Shown piece by piece: positions 35,205 through 45,976 of a stretch of DNA of 64,000 nt. The stretch covers positions 1 to 64,000 of the forward strand of contig NZ_JACJLQ010000001.1 of NCBI RefSeq assembly GCF_016902295.1, written 5' to 3'. A program made the translations under genes and the position numbers. The notes under the pieces were generated by a model. It saw only the letters and a program-made list of their open reading frames with translations, ran no database searches and had not been told where the DNA came from. The DNA is from Bacteroides caecigallinarum (GTDB lineage Bacteria > Bacteroidota > Bacteroidia > Bacteroidales > Bacteroidaceae). The first letter of the stretch is position 1, and each line of letters opens with the position of its first letter.

Positions 35205-36869
35205 ATGAAAAAAATTATATATCCACTTTTAGGTGTTGCGTTTCTTTTCAGTGGCTGTGCTGACCGTCTGAATATTGAACAGAAAGGAGTAATTCCGTTT
35301 GAAAGTTTTTATCAGACAGACGAAGATGCACAAAATGCATTGAATAATCTTTACCAGTCGTTTGTTATGAATATAGCTGGTAATGAGGGTATTTATGTTG
35401 CCTTGCCGGTATTGTTTAACGAACCAGGTGATGATATGCTTGCGGCTGGTAATATGTATGGTGATAATGATTTTGGTGCACAAATCAACGAATTCCGTTA
35501 TGATTCACAAAACGAAGTAATCAAAAATGCTTATTGGGGTCTGTATGGAGTTATTTATGATGCTAATCTTGTCCTTGATAATATTGAACCAAATTCGGAC
35601 GTAAAGAAACGTGTATGTGCAGAAGCTCGTGTTCTTCGTGCTTGGTCTCATTTTATGCTTGCTATTGGTTGGGATTGTCCACCGTTGGTTGACCATATTC
35701 TTCCTGCTGATGCTAAACCAGCTAATTATGAAGGCGGTCATGATGCTCTTTTGAAATGGTGTGCTGAAGAGGCTGAAGCAGCTGTAAATGATTTGGAAGA
35801 ACGTACAAGTCCTACAGACAAAGTTGGCGCTTCAAAAGTTACAAAAGGTTTTGCTTATACGCTTGCCGGTAAAGCTCGCTTGTTTATGGGAGATTATGAA
35901 AATGCAAAGACTAATCTTAAACAAGTTATCAATTCGCAGAAATATGAACTTGTTCCTACAGAACGTTGGGCAAATCTTTTCCATACATCTGGTGACTTAT
36001 GTGAAGAAATGATTTTCCAGGCAAACGCACTTGAAAATGCTAACGTTGGCGATTGGGATAATAAGATTCAGCGTACTTCTTGGATGTGGATACAGTTCTG
36101 GAACTGGCGTACTGATAAATTAGCTTCAATGCCGTCATTTATCGGCACAGCCGGATGGGGAGGACATTCAATCCGTGCGGATTTTGCAGAACGTATGTTG
36201 GCTAACGACGGTGATTCACCTCGTCGTAAAGCAACTTTCTTGACAGGCGATGAATTTCTTTATGAAATGGAATGGAACGGAACAAAAGGTAAGAACCTAA
36301 CACGTGAACAGCTTGAAACATCAGATCAGATTGGTATTAAAGACCCATCAGGCCTTTATGGTTTCGCAGGCTATTTTGCCAATAAGTTTGTTCCTTGGGC
36401 TGAGGATAATGAAAAAGGATGGTACGGATTCAAGAACCTGACAATTTTCCGTTATGCAGAAGTTCTTTTGATGTATGCTGAAGCTTGTGCTCATACTAAT
36501 GATCCTGACGGTCTTCAGTATCTGCAACAAATCCAAAGACGTGCTGGTTCGGCTCATATATCTACAGAACTTACATTGGATGAAGTTAAGAATGAGAAGA
36601 GCTATGAAATGTGGCTCGAAGGTGTAAGATTCCCGGATATGGTAAGATGGGGTGACACTGATGGCGTTGTGAACAATGGTAAAAATATTCCAACAACTTA
36701 TGACGCATTCTTTACTAAAGGTGAGTCTAAACATCGTTTATACGTAGAATATTCTAATCCGAATAAAGGTACTACTGGATTTGTAAAAGGTAAACATGAA
36801 TATTTCGCTTATCCTTTTGCTGCTACATCAATTAATCCTAATTTAATTCAGAATCCAAGCGGTAAATAA
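35205..36869 (+). CDS. SusD-family surface glycan-binding lipoprotein (first)
   Basis: Caps the SusC barrel and binds glycan at the cell surface. About 554 residues with a lipoprotein signal ending FLFSGC, lipidated Cys at about 18 from the MKKIIYPLL start. The following ADRLNIEQKG and the TPR-like body with CAEARVLRAWSHFMLAI are typical of SusD/RagB. The C-terminal RRKATFLTG...RTYFEYSN-like region is conserved in type. ATGs at 35193 and 35196 also lie in frame; 35205 best begins the signal peptide. A terminator follows. Confidence 0.94.
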   Translation: MKKIIYPLLGVAFLFSGCADRLNIEQKGVIPFESFYQTDEDAQNALNNLYQSFVMNIAGNEGIYVALPVLFNEPGDDMLAAGNMYGDNDFGAQINEFRYDSQNEVIKNAYWGLYGVIYDANLVLDNIEPNSDVKKRVCAEARVLRAWSHFMLAIGWDCPPLVDHILPADAKPANYEGGHDALLKWCAEEAEAAVNDLEERTSPTDKVGASKVTKGFAYTLAGKARLFMGDYENAKTNLKQVINSQKYELVPTERWANLFHTSGDLCEEMIFQANALENANVGDWDNKIQRTSWMWIQFWNWRTDKLASMPSFIGTAGWGGHSIRADFAERMLANDGDSPRRKATFLTGDEFLYEMEWNGTKGKNLTREQLETSDQIGIKDPSGLYGFAGYFANKFVPWAEDNEKGWYGFKNLTIFRYAEVLLMYAEACAHTNDPDGLQYLQQIQRRAGSAHISTELTLDEVKNEKSYEMWLEGVRFPDMVRWGDTDGVVNNGKNIPTTYDAFFTKGESKHRLYVEYSNPNKGTTGFVKGKHEYFAYPFAATSINPNLIQNPSGK

Positions 36870-36886
36870 TTGGTGAATAATTATAT

Positions 36887-36921
36887 AAAAAGGATGTGTT
36901 TTGATGGACACATCCTTTTTT
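36887..36921 (+). terminator. Terminator after the first susCD
   Basis: AAAAAGGATGTGT (36887-36899) and ACACATCC plus a T run (36908-36921) form an 8-bp or longer stem. Incomplete termination would set higher SusCD than enzyme levels. Confidence 0.87.
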
Positions 36922-36970
36922 GTGAATTACAAACTATGAATTGTATAGCGTTTTTTTAAAATAAAAGGTA

Positions 36971-37666
36971 ATGAATTATAATAAATTTAAGATTTTTCTG
37001 TTTTCATGTTTGTTGAGTATTGTTCCAAATATTTATAGTCAGAGCGATATTTCTTCAACAGACTTTTCGAATTATTTTTCTCCACCATCAAAAGGTGTGA
37101 TGACTCCAGATTCGGACGGCTTTATTCGTCGCTGGTTGCTTCTTGAACCGATAAACAAACCAAACAGAAGCAATACTGTTTTTACAGACAGCTATATCCG
37201 TGAGGTCTTTGCTACCGAATATTTTCCTACACAGTTTACAAAAATACCTTCTGACGGAGATAAAGTTAAGGTAGGAGACCAGAAATTGAAATGGCATGCT
37301 CTTGACAGCAAGCTTTTCAATGTCAAGTTGTTTCGCTTCGCCTCTAACCTTGACAAGCAGGTCTATGGTGTAATATTCTGGGCAGTAACCGTCATTGAAT
37401 GTGCTGAGGATATTGAAAATGTCAGGATGGCTGTTGGCTCCAATTCTGCATCCATGTGGTGGCTGAATGGTGAAGAGGCGGTCATTTTGTCTGGTGACAG
37501 AAGAATGGTTAAGGATGATTGTATGTCACGTCGTCTGACTTTAAAGAAAGGTAAGAATGTTGTGAGAGGTGCAGTGATAAATGGACCGGGTATGAGTGAT
37601 TTCTGTTTGCGTTTTGTTTATGAAAACGGTGAACCAGTAAAAGATATTACAATAAGTTTTAAATGA
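36971..37666 (+). CDS. Conserved secreted protein of arabinan-type PULs, function unknown
   Basis: A 231-residue protein with a signal peptide (about 1-23, ending NIYSQ). It is rich in beta-strand and aromatic residues (GFIRRWLLLEPI at about 50-61; GSNSASMWWLNGEEAVILSG at about 157-176), which suggests a jelly-roll or carbohydrate-binding fold, like the lectin-type modules that precede some esterases. No catalytic motif is recognised. It overlaps the GH43 gene by 4 bp (ATGA), so the two are translationally coupled and probably act on the same glycan. Confidence 0.7.
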   Translation: MNYNKFKIFLFSCLLSIVPNIYSQSDISSTDFSNYFSPPSKGVMTPDSDGFIRRWLLLEPINKPNRSNTVFTDSYIREVFATEYFPTQFTKIPSDGDKVKVGDQKLKWHALDSKLFNVKLFRFASNLDKQVYGVIFWAVTVIECAEDIENVRMAVGSNSASMWWLNGEEAVILSGDRRMVKDDCMSRRLTLKKGKNVVRGAVINGPGMSDFCLRFVYENGEPVKDITISFK

Positions 37667-39120
37667 TTATGAAGAAAGATAATATATTATTAGGTGTTTG
37701 TTCTTTGATGCTTTCAGGTTTATCAACAAATCTGTCAGCTCAAGTTGGAGAACCATATATCCATGACCCTTCTACCATTATGGAATGTGATGGCAAGTAT
37801 TATACTTTCGGTACAGGTGGCGGTGGACTTATATCAGAAGACGGATGGACATGGAACAGCGGTGCTGTACGTCCGGGAAGAGGTGCGGCTCCTGATGCTA
37901 TAAAGATAGGAGATAGATATCTGGTGGCATACAGTTCTACAGGTGGTGGACTTGGTGGCGGTCATAGTGGTCAGGTGCTAACAATGTGGAATAAAACATT
38001 GGATCCTACATCTCCTGATTTTAAGTTCACAGATCCTATAGTTGTTGCATCATCTGAGGAAGACGAAGATTGTGACGCTATTGATGCCGGTTTGTTATTA
38101 GACCCTACTGATGGTCGTCTATGGCTTTCATACGGTACGTATTTTGGATTTATTCGTCTGGTTGAACTCGACCCTGAAACAGGAAAACGTGTTGAAGGTA
38201 ATGAACCGATTAATATTGCTATAGATTGTGAAGCAACAGATTTGTTGTACCGTGATGGATGGTATTATCTGCTGGGAACACATGGAACATGTTGTGACGG
38301 TCCGAATTCTACATATAATATAGTTGTCGGAAGATCTCGTAAAGTTACCGGTCCTTATGTTGACAATATGGGTAGAAAAATGCTCGAAGGTGGTGGTAAG
38401 ATGGTGATTGCGGCAAGAAATGGTATGACTGGTGCCGGTCATTTCGGACGTTACATCGAAACTGAAGGCGTTGAAAAAATGTCTTGCCATTTCGAAGCTG
38501 ATTTTAAACGTGGAGGTCGTAGCGTGTTGGCTATATATCCTTTGCTATGGCGTAACGGATGGCCTGTTGCAGGAGATTTATTTAAGGAAGGTACTTATGA
38601 GATTGAGTCTGAGCGTAGAGGATATGCATTGGAGCTGGCTGTCGATTTTATCAGAATGGATGCTCCAAGATATCGTTTTTGGGAGAAAGTTGAAGAGCCG
38701 GTAGTGCCTTTGAAGCCTCAAACTCTTGATGATGTTATTGACACATGGCCAAAAGGAAATATTGATGTGAGAATAGGTGATTATATGTTCCGACCTCACC
38801 AGAAATGGACTATAACAGCAGTTCCTGATGCCGGAGGTTATCTTGGCGCTCCATATTATAAGATAGTTATTGAGGGAACAAACCGTGCACTGTCTGCCGC
38901 TGAAGGTGCGGAAGTTGTTACTGTCCCTGAATTTACAGGCTCTCCAGAACAGCTGTGGCGTATAGAACAGTTGATTGACGGAACATATAGAATTATGCCT
39001 AAACATATACCGGGCTGTGATGAAGAACTTGTATTGGTCTCTGTAGGCGACAGTACTCCGTCGTTGGGTAAGTTTGATATGAACAGCGATAATTCGAAAT
39101 GGAATTTCAGAGATTATTGA
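37663..39120 (+). CDS. GH43 endo-arabinanase-like enzyme with C-terminal lectin-like module
   Basis: A 485-residue secreted enzyme expected to cut alpha-1,5-arabinan. Signal peptide about 1-27. GH43 propeller about 28-335 with candidate catalytic Asp35 (YIHDPST), Asp141 (DAIDAGLL) and Glu190 (DCEATDLL). GTHGTCCDGPNSTYNIVVGR (about 205-224) matches the CC...STYNI-VGRS region of bacterial arabinanases. The C-terminal 120 residues resemble a ricin-type beta-trefoil (WTITAVPDAGGYLG, LWRIEQLIDGTYRI). A start at 37669 (MKKDN) is also possible. Confidence 0.88.
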   Translation: MIMKKDNILLGVCSLMLSGLSTNLSAQVGEPYIHDPSTIMECDGKYYTFGTGGGGLISEDGWTWNSGAVRPGRGAAPDAIKIGDRYLVAYSSTGGGLGGGHSGQVLTMWNKTLDPTSPDFKFTDPIVVASSEEDEDCDAIDAGLLLDPTDGRLWLSYGTYFGFIRLVELDPETGKRVEGNEPINIAIDCEATDLLYRDGWYYLLGTHGTCCDGPNSTYNIVVGRSRKVTGPYVDNMGRKMLEGGGKMVIAARNGMTGAGHFGRYIETEGVEKMSCHFEADFKRGGRSVLAIYPLLWRNGWPVAGDLFKEGTYEIESERRGYALELAVDFIRMDAPRYRFWEKVEEPVVPLKPQTLDDVIDTWPKGNIDVRIGDYMFRPHQKWTITAVPDAGGYLGAPYYKIVIEGTNRALSAAEGAEVVTVPEFTGSPEQLWRIEQLIDGTYRIMPKHIPGCDEELVLVSVGDSTPSLGKFDMNSDNSKWNFRDY

Positions 39121-39133
39121 TTATAAACTATAA

Positions 39134-40258
<1,125 letters not shown>

Positions 40259-40285
40259 TTTGAATAAATATTTCAGATTGATTAT

Positions 40286-40333
40286 AAAATTAGCTGTGAT
40301 TTGGATATACTCCGAATCATAGCTAATTTTTTA
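40286..40333 (+). terminator. Terminator after the CE1 gene
   Basis: AAATTAGCTGTGATT pairs with AATCATAGCTAATTT (one mismatch/wobble) followed by TTTTAT. Confidence 0.85.
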
Positions 40334-40798
40334 TATGTAAACAACTAAAATTACATATCGAACTTAGTTTAAGAATGAGATTGTCTTATTTTTGTTAGGC
40401 ATTGGTATTTATACATTTTCCTTTCATTTATATAATATTTTGTCGTGATAATTTGATATTATTACTTTCTTATTTCTTGAATTTGTGTAAGCAATACACT
40501 TAATAAAGTGATTAAAAATGTTATTATTTCTTCGGAAATGGTTCAAAATGAAATCTTGATTAGAGAATGTTTTATGTTTATAACAAATACGGATGTAAAT
40601 CTGTGTGATTTGTAAAAGAAATGCTATCTTATAGCCTTAAAATGTTTTTTTAGAAGAAAAACGTCAAATGTTGTGTCAAAAAACTAAGAATTGGGGTCTA
40701 TGACATGATGAATGAAAATATATTCAGAAAAAATACATATTTTGTGACTAACTGGAGAAACTAAACTATTATTAATTTTTTTATTCAAGAGAGATTTT
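40334..40798. other. Intergenic leader of the second susC
   Basis: About 465 bp without a gene. A TATTTTTG at 40387-40394 is the only clear -7-type match and has no TTG at the usual distance. The GTWAC sites found before the first susC are absent here, so this pair may be controlled differently. Confidence 0.5.
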
Positions 40799-43700
40799 AT
40801 GAGAAGGAAATTGATGCTATTAATCTCCTGCCTCGTCGTATGGGTAGGTATGGTGAATGCTCAAACCTTGAAAGTGACTGGTACTGTTACTTCAAGTGAG
40901 GATGGTTTGCCTGTTGTGGGTGCATCTGTATTAGTAAAAGGTACTACTGTAGGTACTGTGACTGACATTGACGGAAATTTTAATATTCCGAATGTTCCTG
41001 AAAATGCAAAAACACTTATCGTTTCGTTTATTGGTATGAAATCTGAAGAGATTGCAGTGGCCCCAACTTTGAATGTTGTGTTGCGTCCGGATACTGAGCT
41101 CCTTGATGAAGTGGTAGTGACGGGTTATGGAAATTTCAAGAAATCATCGTTTACAGGCTCTGCATCGAGTGTATCTACTGAAAAATTGAAGGATGTACCT
41201 TCGATTAGTGTTCAAGACAGATTGGCTGGCTCGGTATCTGGCGTTCAGATTACTCCTACTTCAGGACAACCTGGAGCTGTGGCTTCTGTGCGTATCCGTG
41301 GTATGGGGTCAATTAATGCAAGTAATGAACCTCTTTATGTGATAGATGGTGTGCCGATGCTTAACGGTAATGTAAGTGAATTTTCATACGCTAATTCTGG
41401 TAACAGCCTGTTGGCTACCTTGAACAGTAATGATATTGAGTCTATGACTGTAATAAAGGATGCCGCGGCTGCATCGCTGTATGGCTCGCGCGCTGCAAAT
41501 GGTGTGATTATCATAACTACAAAGCGTGGCTCTGCTGGAAAAACTCAGTTTAATGTTAAGGCTGACTGGGGTATGTCGGATATGGCTATTGATTATCGTC
41601 CTATACTTAACGGATATGAGAGACGGGAAATTCTTTACTTGGGGCTTAAAAACTATATGCTGAATAACGGTAGGTCTATGGATGAGGCTGTTGCTTATGC
41701 TGATAGTAAAATTGACGGATATGCTGCTGAACCCTGGTCGGGCTATACTGACTGGAAAGATGTTCTTTTCAGAAATGGTGTCCATCAGAATTATGAAGTC
41801 AGCGCACAGGGCGGTTCGGAAAAGACACGTTTCTATACTTCTTTCGCTTATACAAAACAGGATGGTATCACAAATGTTTCCGGATATGAGAGATTTACCG
41901 GTAGGGTGAATGTAAATCATAAAGCGGATAGAGTATCGCTGGATGCAAGTGCAATGTTTACGAATTCAACTCAGAATGTAAATAATGAGGGTACAAGCTT
42001 TGCAAGTCCTATAATGTGTTATGCAATGACTGCTTCTCCTTCTACTTTCCCTTATAATGAGGATGGATCTTTCAGTACTGTTTTCCCTGCATTAAATGGT
42101 GCGAATCCTGTTCAGACGGAGACTTATAATTATAACCTAAGTGTAGTGAATAGATTTATGGGGTCGCTGGGGACTACATGGAATATCTGGGATAATCTGA
42201 ATCTGAAGGAGGTATTGAGCTATGATTTCAATCAAAACAATGAACGCGTATGGTGGGACCCGCGTACAAATGACGGACGCTCGTCGAATGGTGTAATGCA
42301 AAGGGTTATGACAAATATGGCTAAGCTGAATACTCAGACTCAGCTTACATATAATATGACAATAGCTGAGAAACATAATCTTGATGCTTTGTTGGGCTTT
42401 GAGACAGAGGATTATGGCTATGAATATGTGTATGCCAATGGTAATTCGTATCCATCGTATTTGCCTGAAATAGTGAATGCCGGGGACACAAGGGCTTCAA
42501 GTTCGGCAAGCAGATATAGAATGACTTCATTCTTAGGACGTCTGAATTATGATTTTGCCGGTAAGTATTATTTCAGTGCCAGCTATCGACGCGATGGGAG
42601 CTCGCGATTGTCGCGTGCGAGCCGTTGGGGGGATTTTTGGTCAGTATCTGGTTCGTGGAGATTGTCTGCCGAATCGTTTATGGAGGCTGCGAGGAATGTA
42701 TTGACTGACGTTAAATTACGTGCTTCGTATGGTGTGAACGGAACTCAGCCTACTGACTATTATGGATATTTAGGTGTTTTTGGATTCGGATATAATTATA
42801 TGGGTAACGGTGGTTCTGCAGAAATGAGAGTGGATAATCCGAATATGAAATGGGAAAAGAATTATGCCACAAATATAGGTTTGGATATTACATTGTGTAA
42901 CAAACTGTCGATGACAATAGAGTGGTATAACCGTGATACTAAGGATCTGCTTATGAATAAGGCTATATCTGGTGTGGTGGGTATCATAGATGGAAGTGGC
43001 TCTGCCAATACTTTGATGAATGTTGGTGAGATGAGAAACCGTGGTATAGAAGTGGAACTGAAATCGACTAATATTCAGAAAAAGGACTGGATGTGGACTA
43101 CTACATTTAATGTTAGCCATAACAGGAATACTTTGCAGAAGTTGGACGGCGAACAAAATGAAATGATAAGAGGTGTACTTATCCATAGAGTGGGCGAACC
43201 TTATTATTCGATTTATGCGTACGAATATGCAGGGGTAGATTCGCAAACAGGTAAGGAAATGTATTATATAAATGGTGGAAATGGTAGTCGTGAGACTACA
43301 ACTAATTCTGCAGAAGCTAACAAAACTATTGTAGGGGCTGTTGAACCTAAAGTACAGGGAGGTCTAACTAACTTTGTAAGTTGGAAATTTATAGACTTTA
43401 ACATGACTTTGACTTACTCAATAGGCGGTAATGCTTATGATAATGCTTCATGGTTACAGTCGAATGGTGGTACTTATAATTATGTAGGTAATGTTCCAGC
43501 TTATTATAAAATTGAGGATACATGGCAGAAACCAGGCGATAATGCAAAACTTCCGCAATTCGCTTTCGGAAACAAGAATATAGCTTCATCTCGTTTGCTG
43601 ATGCCAACAGACCACTTGCGAGTTAAGAATTTGACTGTCGGTTTCACTATGCCTACAAATTTGAGTAGCAAACTGGGACTTGGCAAAATGAGAGCTTACG

Positions 43701-43834
43701 TTGCAGCAAACAATCTGCTTACATGGAAATCGAAAAAACTGTATGTGGATCCGGAAACTCCTGTAAACGGTATATGCACTTTTGAAACTCCGGCTTTGAG
43801 AACGGTTACTTTCGGTATGGAAATAGGTTTTTAA
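40799..43834 (+). CDS. SusC-family TonB-dependent outer membrane transporter (second)
   Basis: A 1011-residue SusC homologue: signal peptide ending GMVNAQ (about 22), carboxypeptidase-regulatory-like domain (about 25-100), plug start VVVTGYGNFKKSSFTG (about 104-119), and a full barrel ending TFGMEIGF. It is clearly different in sequence from the SusC at 32032, so it is a separate transporter rather than a recent duplicate. The SusD partner follows 21 bp downstream, and no enzyme gene follows the pair. Confidence 0.95.
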   Translation: MRRKLMLLISCLVVWVGMVNAQTLKVTGTVTSSEDGLPVVGASVLVKGTTVGTVTDIDGNFNIPNVPENAKTLIVSFIGMKSEEIAVAPTLNVVLRPDTELLDEVVVTGYGNFKKSSFTGSASSVSTEKLKDVPSISVQDRLAGSVSGVQITPTSGQPGAVASVRIRGMGSINASNEPLYVIDGVPMLNGNVSEFSYANSGNSLLATLNSNDIESMTVIKDAAAASLYGSRAANGVIIITTKRGSAGKTQFNVKADWGMSDMAIDYRPILNGYERREILYLGLKNYMLNNGRSMDEAVAYADSKIDGYAAEPWSGYTDWKDVLFRNGVHQNYEVSAQGGSEKTRFYTSFAYTKQDGITNVSGYERFTGRVNVNHKADRVSLDASAMFTNSTQNVNNEGTSFASPIMCYAMTASPSTFPYNEDGSFSTVFPALNGANPVQTETYNYNLSVVNRFMGSLGTTWNIWDNLNLKEVLSYDFNQNNERVWWDPRTNDGRSSNGVMQRVMTNMAKLNTQTQLTYNMTIAEKHNLDALLGFETEDYGYEYVYANGNSYPSYLPEIVNAGDTRASSSASRYRMTSFLGRLNYDFAGKYYFSASYRRDGSSRLSRASRWGDFWSVSGSWRLSAESFMEAARNVLTDVKLRASYGVNGTQPTDYYGYLGVFGFGYNYMGNGGSAEMRVDNPNMKWEKNYATNIGLDITLCNKLSMTIEWYNRDTKDLLMNKAISGVVGIIDGSGSANTLMNVGEMRNRGIEVELKSTNIQKKDWMWTTTFNVSHNRNTLQKLDGEQNEMIRGVLIHRVGEPYYSIYAYEYAGVDSQTGKEMYYINGGNGSRETTTNSAEANKTIVGAVEPKVQGGLTNFVSWKFIDFNMTLTYSIGGNAYDNASWLQSNGGTYNYVGNVPAYYKIEDTWQKPGDNAKLPQFAFGNKNIASSRLLMPTDHLRVKNLTVGFTMPTNLSSKLGLGKMRAYVAANNLLTWKSKKLYVDPETPVNGICTFETPALRTVTFGMEIGF

Positions 43835-43855
43835 TTTTAATAATGAGAAGTAAAT

Positions 43856-45403
43856 ATGATAACTAAAATATATAAGTCGTTTGTGTTTTCGGTTACAGTC
43901 TTAGGATTGTCATCGTGTGTAAACAACTGGTTGGATCAGGCTCCGGCTAATGGGATACCTACAGCACAGGCTATAACGAACTATAATGATGCCAAGACTG
44001 CTATGTATGGGATGTATGATGGTTTGCAGGGTAATTCAACATATAGGGAGTATTATGCTGCAAGAATGTTCTATTATGGTGACGTGCGTGGTGATGATAT
44101 GCAGGCAAGAAATCAGGGAATGCGTACTTCTTCGTGTTATGAAATGAGATATACAGCAGATGATGCTCCGGCAATTTGGAATGTACCGTATAACGTAATA
44201 CGTCGTGCCAATAGAATTATTGAGGCTGTGGAAAATAAAAAAATCATGGATGCTGATAAGTATCAAAGTCAGATAAACGATATTTATGCTCAGGCTAAGG
44301 TCGTTAGAGCTTTGGTACATTTTGATCTTGTGAGAATTTACGGAAATCCTTATACAGTTGACAATGGCGCTTCGCTTGGTGTACCGTTTGTGGATACTGC
44401 ATTGAATACTGATGCGCAGATGGGTAGGGAGACTGTGGCTAATGTTTATGAAAAGGTTATAAAAGACCTGACAGATGCTGTAAACTCCGGATTCTTGTAT
44501 AAATCTGTAAAGGTGGGAGAGAAGCAGGGTTTTATTGACCAGTGGGCCGCCGAGGCTTTACTGACTCGTGTGTATCTTTATAAAGGTGATAATGAGCTTG
44601 CTTTATCAACAGCCAAGAATGTGATTATGAATTCTCCTTATAAATTATGGACTGCAGATGAATATGCTGATGCGTGGGATAAGATGAATGCAAAGCATAC
44701 TGGCGAGATATTGTTCGAAATTGTAAATAATGGTTCAGACGACTGGGCAGACCGTGAGGGAATTGGCTATTTGTATAATGAGGACGGATATGCTGACGCT
44801 ATCTGCACCAAGTCGTTTGTGGATATGCTGAAGGCCGACAAAAATGATGTGAGAATTAATGTTGTTTTGCCGTTAAAGAATAAAAAGGACGGTAATGGTA
44901 ATCCTACAGAACTCTATAAGATATATGGTGATGAACCTGTATTTATTAATAAATTTCCAAGTGGACAGCAGTCTGATCCACGCTTGCAGAATCTTCCGAT
45001 ACTCAGACTTTCGGAAGTGTATCTGAATGCAGCTGAAGCTGCCATGAAGTTAGGTGGAGGAGCAGTGAATGAAGCTGTTTTGTATCTGAATGAAATAATA
45101 AAGGCCCGCTCTATTGATGTTAGTGCTGCAAAGGTGGTGGACAATAACAGTATAACTTTAGAAAAAGTATTAACAGAGCGTCGTAAAGAATTGGTAGGCG
45201 AAGGGCACCGTTTCTTTGATGCTATGCGTAATAATGAAACAATTGTACGTTATGAAAGTCAGGATAATATGGGATGGCATTATGCCTTAAATGAGGATTC
45301 AAGAAAGTTTGACAGAACTTATTTCAGAGCTATCCTCCCTATTCCGGTGAGTGAGACTAATGCAAATCCTGTTATAGCCAAACAGCAGAATCCTGGATAT
45401 TGA
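43856..45403 (+). CDS. SusD-family surface glycan-binding lipoprotein (second)
   Basis: A 515-residue RagB/SusD protein. The lipoprotein signal ends GLSSC (Cys at about 21). Typical features include VVRALVHFDLVRIYGNPY (about 149-166), the QWAAEALLTRVYLYKGD TPR motif, and the C-terminal LTERRKELVGEGHRFFDAMR and ILPIPVSETNANP. It pairs with the susC just upstream. The transcript ends at a strong terminator (45448-45492). Confidence 0.94.
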   Translation: MITKIYKSFVFSVTVLGLSSCVNNWLDQAPANGIPTAQAITNYNDAKTAMYGMYDGLQGNSTYREYYAARMFYYGDVRGDDMQARNQGMRTSSCYEMRYTADDAPAIWNVPYNVIRRANRIIEAVENKKIMDADKYQSQINDIYAQAKVVRALVHFDLVRIYGNPYTVDNGASLGVPFVDTALNTDAQMGRETVANVYEKVIKDLTDAVNSGFLYKSVKVGEKQGFIDQWAAEALLTRVYLYKGDNELALSTAKNVIMNSPYKLWTADEYADAWDKMNAKHTGEILFEIVNNGSDDWADREGIGYLYNEDGYADAICTKSFVDMLKADKNDVRINVVLPLKNKKDGNGNPTELYKIYGDEPVFINKFPSGQQSDPRLQNLPILRLSEVYLNAAEAAMKLGGGAVNEAVLYLNEIIKARSIDVSAAKVVDNNSITLEKVLTERRKELVGEGHRFFDAMRNNETIVRYESQDNMGWHYALNEDSRKFDRTYFRAILPIPVSETNANPVIAKQQNPGY

Positions 45404-45447
45404 TGTGTTGACAGAACAATAGTTGGTTTTATTTTTAGTATAATTTA

Positions 45448-45492
45448 AACGCTTGCTGAACACTGAAGGTGATTAGTGTTTGGCAAGCGTTT
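45448..45492 (+). terminator. Terminator after the second susCD
   Basis: AACGCTTGCTGAACACT and AGTGTTTGGCAAGCGTT form a long stem, 16-17 pairs with one mismatch, and an 8-10-nt loop followed by T-rich DNA. It also lies downstream of the minus-strand DUF4250 gene. Confidence 0.88.
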
Positions 45493-45526
45493 ATTTATTG
45501 TTTGCTTATATTAATCGCAATAAAAA

Positions 45527-45703
45527 TTACCAGAATTTGTTGAGCTCCTCGTTATATTCGAAGCCTGCGTCTTTTAGACGTGATACAATTTCGTCTTTGT
45601 TAAGGCTCAAATCGTCGCAAAGGGAGTCAAGCGAACTATAGAAGTCTCTTAGTTTCATGTTGATGAGACTGAAAAGCATCATCGGGTCATTAGGTAGTTC
45701 CAT
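45527..45703 (-). CDS. Small DUF4250-like protein
   Basis: A 58-residue ORF on the minus strand that I translated directly: it begins MELPNDPMMLFSLINMKLRD and ends EYNEELNKFW. The MxLPNDPxMLxSxINMKLRD start and the closing NEELNKFW match the small DUF4250 family of anaerobes, whose function is unknown. The minus-strand -7-like TAACTTTG (45746-45739) sits about 36 bp upstream of the ATG. The end is insulated by the terminator at 45448-45492. Confidence 0.85.
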   Translation of the reverse strand: MELPNDPMMLFSLINMKLRDFYSSLDSLCDDLSLNKDEIVSRLKDAGFEYNEELNKFW

Positions 45704-45976
45704 TTTTTATGATATTATGTTTGTTTCTTTTCGGGGTGCAAAGTTACTCTTTATTTCTGAAGGTTATCATTCTGTGCTCTCCGTATTATTATGTTTTTAT
45801 GATATTTTAGCTTATGCAAATTGCAATGCCATAATTTTTGAGGTATTAGGCTGTTTGAAAAACAGAATATTTGTGAAATAATTACTAAACTTTTCATTAT
45901 TAGGACGGTTAAGTCGGGAAAAAGCATTACTTTTGCGGAGTTTTAATGATCATTAATTTAGAAAAACTGAAAAACA

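Noticed and set aside
45657-45881. 74-residue plus-strand ORF before purB
   Set aside because: It runs antisense over the DUF4250-like gene and through its promoter region, has no recognisable motif, and the purB -7-like element follows it.
45704-45976. Purine riboswitch upstream of purB
   Set aside because: No conserved three-way-junction sequence was visible; only AT-rich DNA and a -7-like element.
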